Positions 1-5,315 of a stretch of DNA of 5,772 nucleotides are shown here, in pieces (position 1 is the first letter of the stretch; each line of letters opens with the position of its first letter). The notes beneath the pieces were generated by a model. The model made no database searches and was not told where the DNA came from. It saw nothing but the letters and a program-made list of their open reading frames with translations. This DNA is from Thermoleophilaceae bacterium (lineage in GTDB: Bacteria; Actinomycetota; Thermoleophilia; Solirubrobacterales; Thermoleophilaceae): the NCBI GenBank assembly GCA_013695855.1, contig JACCZR010000255.1, positions 1-5,772 on the forward strand, given 5' to 3'. Made by a program: the position numbers and the translations under genes.

Positions 1-681
1 CTGCGGGTTGAAGTTATCGAGCGTCGCGATCCGCTGCCCGGTGGGTCCGCTGATGACGTAGCCCCGGCCCTGGTTCTCGTTGCACTGGTTCGGTTCGGGC
101 GTGGCAGGGGTGGTACAGCCCGCGCCCCCGGGACCCGTCCCGACGTCGTAGCCGGACGCGCCCGAGACGAGGTCCTCCTTGCCGTCCCTGTTGGGTCCGA
201 CGTCGCCCGGGACCGAGATGTAGAAGCCGAAATTCCCGTCGACCTGAGGCTCGGGGGTGACTTTGTACACCACCTTCTGGGTCGCGCCGTTGATCAGGCT
301 GATCCGCCCCGCATTGTTGTTTTCGACTCCGCCGACCTCAGAGGGCGGAAGGTCCTGGATCCAGGTGGAGGCGAAGACGTCGCGAATACCGTCGCCCGTG
401 AGGTCGGCGGCATCGGATAGGCGCTCGGCGAAGCGGGAGTAGATGCACTGGGGCCGGGCCGTGCCCGCTTGGTTCATAGGGCACTCGGAGAGATCTGAAG
501 GGTCCACGGGGTCCGGGGACTCGGTCGCCACCACGTCGTACCTCGTATTGGGGCCGGCCCCGAGCGCCGCCGGAGCGCCGAGCGCCAGAGCCGCACAGAT
601 GACGGCGATCCCAAGCAGGCTCGGGACGGGCCGAAGCCGGTATGGCAAGGCGACAACGCTACTGCGGAAACGGTGGTTCAA
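1..681 (-). CDS. Exported FG-GAP (integrin alpha-like) repeat protein, N-terminal part, cut by left edge
   Basis: The frame is open from a TTG at 679-681 to the window edge (227 codons, no stop), so the C-terminus is missing. Residues 1-42 look like a Sec signal peptide: a basic N-region (NHRFRSS...PYRLRP), a hydrophobic core LLGIAVICAALALG, then an Ala/Gly-rich cleavage zone. Two calcium-loop motifs typical of FG-GAP beta-propeller blades follow: D93-LTGDGIR-D101, and a fuller blade from FGFYISVPGD (about 151-160) through NRDGKED to LVSGA (about 175). Cysteines 67/79 and 189/200 are close pairs that could form disulfides outside the cell. FG-GAP propellers usually have about seven blades, so most of the protein should lie left of the window. 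The TTG start is chosen because AGGAGG lies four bases upstream; a second in-frame TTG at 646-648 has no such site. Family call is firm; ligand and role are unknown. Confidence 0.85.
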   Translation of the reverse strand, partial: MNHRFRSSVVALPYRLRPVPSLLGIAVICAALALGAPAALGAGPNTRYDVVATESPDPVDPSDLSECPMNQAGTARPQCIYSRFAERLSDAADLTGDGIRDVFASTWIQDLPPSEVGGVENNNAGRISLINGATQKVVYKVTPEPQVDGNFGFYISVPGDVGPNRDGKEDLVSGASGYDVGTGPGGAGCTTPATPEPNQCNENQGRGYVISGPTGQRIATLDNFNPQ

Positions 682-685
682 GACC

Positions 686-691
686 CCTCCT
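686..691 (-). promoter_or_regulatory. Ribosome binding site deciding the TTG start of the FG-GAP gene
   Basis: On the minus strand AGGAGG is followed by GGTC and then TTG. The match to the 16S anti-Shine-Dalgarno sequence is perfect. The four-base spacing is slightly short, but no ATG or GTG start in this frame is better placed. Confidence 0.7.
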
Positions 692-712
692 GCCGGGTTG
701 CTGTGGGACGGC

Positions 713-741
713 TGCGGGGGGGACCCATCCGTCCCCCCGCA
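713..741 (-). terminator. GC-rich hairpin between the basic-tail gene and the FG-GAP gene (possible terminator or leader structure)
   Basis: An 11-bp stem (GC plus a run of G and C, then AC/GT) closes a six-base loop (725-730), with one bulged base because one arm has seven and the other six of the repeated base. It lies 47 bases past the TAG at 789-791 and about 30 bases before the TTG start. There is no T-run after it on either strand, so it is not a canonical intrinsic terminator. It may be a weak pause or terminator, or it may protect a transcript end. The fold is seen; the role is inference. Confidence 0.3.
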
Positions 742-788
742 TGCGGCTGGCGAAACCCCCGCGTGCACTGCAGGGCCCCGTCCGATGA

Positions 789-1463
789 CTACCGGAGGCT
801 CGGCGCTATCGGGTACCGCTTCCTGGCACTTCTGATGCAGCGCGCCTTCTTCCTTCTCAGCGTCCTGCGCTTGCTTACCGGGAACCTCCTCAAGACCCTG
901 TACTTGCTCCTGCACCTTCTCACGGCCCTCGACCGCTTCGCCCTGTTGTCAACGACCGGCGCCGGCTTGGTCATCGGCGGGGCCACCACAGCGGGAGCGG
1001 GAGCGGGAGCCTTGGCCGCCGGAGGCGGCGCGACCTTGAACGTGTGGGACGCCGTGGTCGGTCTGGTGGGAGCGTGACCCGCCCCGATTCCGGGCTCGTC
1101 GGTCCTTGCCTGGAGCGCGTAGGTTCCCGGCTGAGCGTCGGCGGGAAGGGCAAATGAGGTATCGAAGTAGCCGTTCTGATCGGTGGCCGCTTCCGGGGCG
1201 ACCCTCCGAGCCGGTCCCGACGGGGGCTGGAGGGTGAGCACTACCGGATTGCTTCTGGCGAAGCCGTTACCCCATACCTCGACCGTTTGGCCGGCGCTGT
1301 ACGAAGTCCGGTTGAAGTCGATTTGGCCGGTCGAGGGTGCGCAAGCCCAAGCGACAGCCATCGGCAGCACGACGAGGCAGGCCGCTCCCGTGAGCAGCCC
1401 CACAAGGAAACGCCGCCGGACGTGCAGGTTCATTCTGTTTCTGTCGCAAGACTTCTTAGGCAT
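789..1463 (-). CDS. Small exported Ig-like domain protein with highly basic two-cysteine tail
   Basis: This encodes 224 residues from an ATG at 1461-1463, chosen because GGAGGG lies five bases upstream; the frame also opens at a TTG at 1494-1496 with no such support. Residues 1-40 form a signal peptide: basic region with RRR at 16-18, core FLVGLLTGAACLVVLPMAVA, likely cleaved after AWA just before Cys41. The local sequence is a poor lipobox. Residues 42-144 look like an Ig/IPT-type beta-sandwich, with Y-S-A-G-Q-T-V-E-V-W-G-N-G-F near the start and DQNGYFDTSFALP and PGTYALQAR near the end. A Pro/Ala linker (145-171) leads to a strongly basic tail (174-216) holding Cys184 and Cys209, 24 residues apart. 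No catalytic motif is seen. It sits between two other exported propeller proteins on the same strand. The basic tail could bind anionic wall polymers or another protein; that is inference, and I do not recognise a named family. Confidence 0.85.
   Translation of the reverse strand: MPKKSCDRNRMNLHVRRRFLVGLLTGAACLVVLPMAVAWACAPSTGQIDFNRTSYSAGQTVEVWGNGFARSNPVVLTLQPPSGPARRVAPEAATDQNGYFDTSFALPADAQPGTYALQARTDEPGIGAGHAPTRPTTASHTFKVAPPPAAKAPAPAPAVVAPPMTKPAPVVDNRAKRSRAVRRCRSKYRVLRRFPVSKRRTLRRKKARCIRSARKRYPIAPSLR
991..1008. repeat. Three tandem copies of GCGGGA inside the Pro/Ala linker
   Basis: GCGGGA occurs three times head to tail on the plus strand. On the coding (minus) strand this contributes to the Pro-Ala linker of the basic-tail protein. 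Six-base units keep the frame, so copy-number change would only lengthen or shorten the linker. Confidence 0.6.
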
Positions 1464-1468
1464 ATTTT

Positions 1469-1474
1469 CCCTCC
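1469..1474 (-). promoter_or_regulatory. Ribosome binding site deciding the start of the basic-tail gene
   Basis: GGAGGG on the minus strand, five bases (AAAAT) before the ATG. It shortens the gene by 11 codons relative to the most upstream possible TTG. Confidence 0.7.
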
Positions 1475-1561
1475 ACCTGCTAGAAGGCCGATTCAAGCTG
1501 CGAGGCTAGTGCCATCTTTCGCTCTTGACAGTGAAACGACGAAAACTCCGTGCCTGAACGG

Positions 1562-1581
1562 AAAAACCAGTAGCTCCTACT
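1562..1581 (-). terminator. Weak intrinsic terminator at the end of the Asp-box gene
   Basis: On the minus strand the stop codon runs into a short hairpin, AGTAG-GAG-CTACT (1569-1581), followed by GG and five T (1562-1566). The stem is only five base pairs and AT-containing, so termination would be partial at best. The remaining 98 bases up to the next start (1464-1561) show no promoter that I can place with confidence and no other gene. Confidence 0.3.
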
Positions 1582-3071
1582 TACCGGCGCCGGCGCGACG
1601 CCGAGGCCAGCAGGGCAAGCCCCAGAATCCCCAGGGTGATTCCTCCGTAGAGCAGGCCGCGCTCCACCGGCTCCGAGAGACGAGCGGGAAAGGCCACCTC
1701 AGCCTTGAAGATGTCCTGCTTGTTGGTTACAGCTGTTCCGTTGCGGGTGTCGCTCCAAGCCGCGAGCGCCCCCGATTCGCCGGAGAGCAGCGCCAGGCGG
1801 CTGCCCAGGTCCGGGAGGTTGCGATCGAAGCCGAAGCCCACCCTCGAATCAAAGCGACGGCTCGAGAGCCGTATCCTCTTGGTGAAGCTCTGCCCCTTGT
1901 CGAAGGACGACTGAAGGGAGACCTCGTTCAGGACGTTCTTACGATCAGCCCGGCGGTCGTAGTACACGACGTCGAGGCGCCCGTCGGGTGCCACAGCGAG
2001 CTTCGGCAGATACTGGGAGGTCTTGTCGCCCGCGGGGTTGTCGTTGACCCGCGTGGGTCCCTGCCACCGAGCGCCATCCCGCGAGAGCGACCACACCAGC
2101 ACGTCCGCGGCGCCCATGCGCTGTTCGTGGAAACCGGCGTAGACCCGTCCGCTGTTGCGATCGACTGCCACGGCTGGGGATGGGGGAAGAAAGACGAGGA
2201 ACCGCTCGATCGCAGTCAGCCCGCGCTCCACCGAAGACTCCTCCCATGTGGCGCCTCCGTCGACTGAACGGCCCATGACCAGCTCGAAGCGCCCGCCGTA
2301 GGGGCGTCCGCCGAAGCCCTGGTGCGCTCCCTCGTAGTCAAGCGTGTCCTGTCCGAGGTCCAGATAGACGACGTAGATCTCGCCATCCGCGCCGACGGCC
2401 GCCGACGGGGCCAGCACGCGAGCACGAGAGGGGGTGCTCACGCGAACGGAGCGCTTCCAGGTACTCCCACCATCGTCCGAGCGCGCAAAGCGAACCGGAT
2501 TTCCGGTCTCCGTGAACCGGTAGAGACCAACCTCAGATGCCTGAACCCAGGTCAGATAGAGCCGATCGGCGCGCTCAGGGTCAGCGGTGAGACGGACCTG
2601 GAACGCCAGTCGGCCGAGCGCGCGCTGAGGGGCCGAGAGCGTCCGTCCGCCATCCTTTGACTGCACGACCCAAGCAGCATGGGGAACGTTCCCTCGCCCT
2701 CTCAAGGTCACGTAGGAGATGTAGAGCGTGCCGTCGCCGGCGAAGGTGACGTCGGGCGCGTAGCACTTGGGCTCTTCACCCTTCGGGATGGGAATGGAGG
2801 TCGGTGACCAGCGCGCGCCGCCGTCGAACGAGACGTTCAGGCCACAGGAGAACCTCTGCAGGTCGATGCGGTTGGCAACCACCAGGTTGCCGGCTCGAGT
2901 GGGGTTGCGGGCGAGAGCTGGAGAGTTGTTCGCCTGGATGTCACCCATGTCGCGGGCCCCCGCGTTGACCGGGCGATCGCTGCCCCGCAAGCTCCCTGTC
3001 TGGCGATCCCCGAAGTACGCCGAGACCACGATCGCAATGCCGCCGACCAGCACCAGCGCAACGGCAAGCAC
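1581..3071 (-). CDS. Membrane-anchored Asp-box (BNR, sialidase-like) beta-propeller protein
   Basis: From the GTG at 3069-3071 this encodes 496 residues. Residues 1-20 are a hydrophobic signal anchor, and residues 472-490 form a second hydrophobic segment ending in RRRR, a stop-transfer pattern without an LPxTG sortase signal. Six Asp-boxes (S-x-D-x-G-x-T-W type) start at S81, S138, S198, S269, S330 (shortened) and S389, as expected for a six-bladed sialidase-type propeller. Late motifs YYDRRAD and WSDTRNG are typical of bacterial BNR proteins. I see no FRIP motif and no clear arginine triad, so enzymatic sialidase activity is not supported; Asp-box folds often only bind. Cys76 and Cys103 could pair outside the cell. 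It follows the RCC1 gene by 36 bases in the same frame. The start is doubtful: GTG has GGGGGAG 13 bases upstream and gives an N-terminus with no positive charge, whereas an in-frame ATC at 3096-3098 would add INRGRRKRR, a better membrane-anchor start. Confidence 0.88.
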   Translation of the reverse strand: MLAVALVLVGGIAIVVSAYFGDRQTGSLRGSDRPVNAGARDMGDIQANNSPALARNPTRAGNLVVANRIDLQRFSCGLNVSFDGGARWSPTSIPIPKGEEPKCYAPDVTFAGDGTLYISYVTLRGRGNVPHAAWVVQSKDGGRTLSAPQRALGRLAFQVRLTADPERADRLYLTWVQASEVGLYRFTETGNPVRFARSDDGGSTWKRSVRVSTPSRARVLAPSAAVGADGEIYVVYLDLGQDTLDYEGAHQGFGGRPYGGRFELVMGRSVDGGATWEESSVERGLTAIERFLVFLPPSPAVAVDRNSGRVYAGFHEQRMGAADVLVWSLSRDGARWQGPTRVNDNPAGDKTSQYLPKLAVAPDGRLDVVYYDRRADRKNVLNEVSLQSSFDKGQSFTKRIRLSSRRFDSRVGFGFDRNLPDLGSRLALLSGESGALAAWSDTRNGTAVTNKQDIFKAEVAFPARLSEPVERGLLYGGITLGILGLALLASASRRRR

Positions 3072-3107
3072 TCGGCGCTTTCGTCTCCCCCGGTTGATCG
3101 CGCTGCC

Positions 3108-5120
3108 CTACCGCGTTCTCGCGCTCGCCGCCCGCGAGCGTGGGCCACGCCGCTTCGAAACGTTGTCGCGCGCGGCGACCGCGTAGTGGTAGGTGGTGCG
3201 CGGACGAAGGTCCTCGACGGTGAGGGTGACCTTGGCGCCGACAGCCCTCACGGACGGGAAGCGACAGTGCCCCTTGCAGAGGCTTTGAGCGCGTCGGAAG
3301 CTACGGCTGCTGCGGATCGGGCGACTCGATTGCTTGACGAGGTACGACCGCGCCGCGGGCGGGCGGTTGGCGTCGGAGCCCGGGATGTTGAAGGTGAGGG
3401 CGATTTTCGTCCGGGAGACCGCAACTGCCTTCAGCCCCGTGACACGGGCCGGGCTGCGCCCGTGGCGTCTCAGGCACGTGCGCCGCATCCGGCTGCGGTG
3501 ACGCGCCGCATGACGCTTGAGTCGTGCACGCTGCCGTGGGGAGCCGCGCCGCGCCCGCCGGAGCTCGCGACCTGCATGACGAGCCGCCATGGCGAAACAG
3601 CCGCGCAGACCTCGCCTTCGCACAGCCTCTGCATCGAGCGCGGACGCCGGAGGGGCACTCCGGGCGCCTTCACCAGGCGCCGGGCTCGAGTCCGAGCCGC
3701 TGCCCCGAGCCCGACGAGCGCAGCCAGGGTAAGCAGCGCTTGGCGCCCTGACGGCGGCCTCGACGGGAACCAGGCCCACCGCGCCGGGGGCCTCGTTGTC
3801 ACCGACGTTGCGCTCGTTGCAGTAGCCGAGCCTGCCGTTACCGCCATAGCCCCAGCAGCTCAGGCCGGCGTTGTCGAGTCGCGCGCAGGTGTGCTGGCCG
3901 CCGGCGCTCAGCGCCAGAGCCGAACGGCCGAGCCCGAGGTCCACGGGCCCCGCCGACTCCGGCAGCTCATCGTCGCCGACATTGGTCGTGTTCCCGTATC
4001 CGAGCTGACCGGCGTACGCGGCTCCCCAGCAGCGCACGTCGTCGCCGTCCAGCAGCGCGCAGGTGTGCCTGTCCCCGGCGCTGATCGCGACGGCAGTACG
4101 CCCGGCGCCCAGATTCACCGGCGGCACCGTGTTCGGCGTCTCGTCGTCGCCGATCGTGATCTCGTTGCCATAGCCGAGCCGGCCCTCGAACCGGCCCCCC
4201 CAGCACCGCACGCTGGCGTCATCGAGCAGCGCGCAGGTGTGGATCTCGCCCGCGCTGATCGCGACGGCGGTCCGCCCGGCGCCCAGATTCACCGGCGGGA
4301 GGATGCTTGGATCGGCGACGCGGTTGACGTTTCCGTACCCGAGCTGACCGTTCAGTGCCCAGCCGAAGCAGCGCACGGTGCCGTCGTCGAGCAGCGCGCA
4401 GGTGTGAAAGCCGCCGGCCGTTATCGCTACGGCGCTACGGCCGGCGCCGAAGTTCACGGGACCGACGGACCCGGGCGTCTCGTTGTCGCCGATGTCCGGC
4501 GGGGCCGGGACCGTCGGGTCGTTGGGCTCGCCCCCGTAGCCGAGGGCACCGTACGCGCCGTACCCCCAGCAGCGCACGTCGCCCCCGTTCAACAGTGCGC
4601 AGCTGTGGGTGCCACCCGCGCTGATCGCCAGGGCGGTGCGCCCGGAGCCAAGGTCCACGGGAGGAACGCTCCCTGGAGTCTCGTCGTCGCCGACATCGTC
4701 CAGGCTCTGGTGCCCCAGTCGTCCGTTTAGCCCGTAGCCCCAGCAGCGCACGCTGCCGTCGTCGAGCCGGGCGCACGTGTGGAAGTGCCCCGCGCTGATC
4801 GATGCGGCGGTGCGCCCGAAACCGAGGTCAACCGGCCCGGCCGCGCCCGGTGTCTCGTCATCACCGATCGTTGCCTGGTGGCCGTAGCCGAGCTGCCCCT
4901 CCCGGCTGAACCCCCAGCAGCGCACGCCGGCGCCGGCGAGCATCGCGCAAGTGTGATTGCGGCCCGCGTCGAACCCAGCGGCCGCCGGCTGCGGTGGTTG
5001 CGAGGCCTGCTCAGCCAGGGTCCCGGCGGGAAGGGCGGCTGTAGCCACCGCCAGGAGGAGGGCGCTCGCGACGGTCCGCCGACGGACACGGCGACGGGCG
5101 GTGGCGAGTGCGATCTTCAC
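3108..5120 (-). CDS. Exported seven-bladed RCC1-repeat protein with C-terminal fibronectin type III domain
   Basis: This encodes 670 residues from a GTG at 5118-5120, supported by an upstream AGGGTGATC. Residues 1-36 are a signal peptide: RRRVRRR, then ASALLLAVATAALPAG. Seven RCC1 blades follow (about 48-437), each with HTC...RCWG and GQLGYG-like motifs; first cysteines fall at 58, 116, 174, 241, 296, 354 and 412, each with a partner ten residues later. Blades are mostly 58 residues; the third carries an insertion (EPNDPTVPAPP) and the fourth is three residues shorter. Residues 460-556 are an Arg-rich, probably helical linker with Cys467, Cys508 and Cys549. A fibronectin type III domain (about 557-655) ends the protein, with Cys615 and Cys619 inside it. 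Eukaryotic RCC1 is a chromatin-bound Ran exchange factor; a secreted bacterial version cannot be assumed to share that role and probably binds surface or external ligands. It is the first gene of the minus-strand cluster. Confidence 0.9.
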   Translation of the reverse strand: MKIALATARRRVRRRTVASALLLAVATAALPAGTLAEQASQPPQPAAAGFDAGRNHTCAMLAGAGVRCWGFSREGQLGYGHQATIGDDETPGAAGPVDLGFGRTAASISAGHFHTCARLDDGSVRCWGYGLNGRLGHQSLDDVGDDETPGSVPPVDLGSGRTALAISAGGTHSCALLNGGDVRCWGYGAYGALGYGGEPNDPTVPAPPDIGDNETPGSVGPVNFGAGRSAVAITAGGFHTCALLDDGTVRCFGWALNGQLGYGNVNRVADPSILPPVNLGAGRTAVAISAGEIHTCALLDDASVRCWGGRFEGRLGYGNEITIGDDETPNTVPPVNLGAGRTAVAISAGDRHTCALLDGDDVRCWGAAYAGQLGYGNTTNVGDDELPESAGPVDLGLGRSALALSAGGQHTCARLDNAGLSCWGYGGNGRLGYCNERNVGDNEAPGAVGLVPVEAAVRAPSAAYPGCARRARGSGSDSSPAPGEGARSAPPASALDAEAVRRRGLRGCFAMAARHAGRELRRARRGSPRQRARLKRHAARHRSRMRRTCLRRHGRSPARVTGLKAVAVSRTKIALTFNIPGSDANRPPAARSYLVKQSSRPIRSSRSFRRAQSLCKGHCRFPSVRAVGAKVTLTVEDLRPRTTYHYAVAARDNVSKRRGPRSRAASARTR
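3810..4979 (-). repeat. Seven tandem RCC1-coding repeats, mostly 174 bp
   Basis: The plus-strand word GCGCA(G/C/A)(G/C)TGTG, which encodes the His-Thr/Ser-Cys of each blade, recurs at 3883, 4057, 4231, 4396 and 4597 and twice more to the right, near 4770 and 4945. Measured intervals are 174, 174, 165 and 201, and the translation gives 174 for the last two. Two neighbouring units are almost identical in DNA over 4079-4124 and 4253-4298. Confidence 0.85.
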
Positions 5121-5125
5121 CGGCA

Positions 5126-5134
5126 GATCACCCT
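5126..5134 (-). promoter_or_regulatory. Ribosome binding site deciding the GTG start of the RCC1 gene
   Basis: AGGGTGATC on the minus strand matches the 3' half of the anti-Shine-Dalgarno complement (GGTGATC). Its AGGGTG core ends eight bases before the GTG. Confidence 0.6.
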
Positions 5135-5262
5135 AGTGCAGCGTTCCGTCAACCAGTGCAAAGCTGATGGAAAAGCAAGTACCCGCCGCGGAAAAATACG
5201 TAGGTCATACGATTGTTAAGCACTTCAGTTACCGCCATGCTGGAGCAGCTACTCGTGGCTAC

Positions 5263-5278
5263 CGGCTGAGAGCAGCCG
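5263..5278 (+). other. Short hairpin in the leader of the binding-protein gene
   Basis: CGGCTG-AGAG-CAGCCG forms a perfect six-bp stem with a four-base loop, 37 bases before the ATG. The heptamer GAGCAGC occurs both at 5243-5249 and at 5270-5276 within it. It might be a leader structure or half of an operator; no known riboswitch consensus is met. Confidence 0.3.
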
Positions 5279-5305
5279 CTCCACTGCTGTTGTGAGCTCT
5301 ACCCT

Positions 5306-5310
5306 GGAGG
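5306..5310 (+). promoter_or_regulatory. Ribosome binding site of the binding-protein gene
   Basis: GGAGG is followed by TCCGG and then ATG at 5316, an ideal five-base spacing. It favours this ATG over an in-frame GTG at 5292 that would overlap the site. Confidence 0.7.
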
Positions 5311-5315
5311 TCCGG

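Larger units (their letters stand above)
5121..5315. promoter_or_regulatory. Divergent intergenic region, AT-rich core, likely promoters for both directions
   Basis: This is the only gap between diverging genes, so it must supply promoters for the minus-strand RCC1 gene and the plus-strand binding-protein gene, unless the latter is transcribed from elsewhere. Bases 5191-5220 are two-thirds A/T in an otherwise GC-rich window. Within it ATACG occurs twice (5196-5200 and 5207-5211), 11 bases apart, about one helical turn, as could suit a dimeric regulator. I cannot place convincing -35 and -10 boxes for either direction. Confidence 0.4.

Noticed and set aside
1341..1343. Lipoprotein attachment cysteine (Cys41) in the Ig-like protein
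   Set aside because: The preceding residues Ala-Trp-Ala do not fit the lipobox consensus (Leu-Ala/Ser-Gly/Ala-Cys), so ordinary signal peptidase cleavage is more likely.
1525..1530. Perfect TTGACA -35 box on the plus strand
   Set aside because: No -10-like hexamer lies 16-18 bases downstream and no plus-strand gene follows.
1287..2267. Plus-strand open frame of 326 codons
   Set aside because: It runs opposite two well supported minus-strand genes and across their intergenic gap, and has low-complexity composition without a domain or a ribosome site. It is expected by chance in GC-rich DNA.
1581..3071. Functional exo-sialidase
   Set aside because: Asp-boxes are present but no FRIP motif or clear arginine triad can be found, so only the fold is claimed.
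3186..4730. Long plus-strand open frame of 514 codons opposite the RCC1 gene
   Set aside because: It is the reverse shadow of the RCC1 repeats: its periodic protein follows the 174-bp repeat, it has no recognisable domain, and the minus strand has clear RCC1, FN3 and signal-peptide features.
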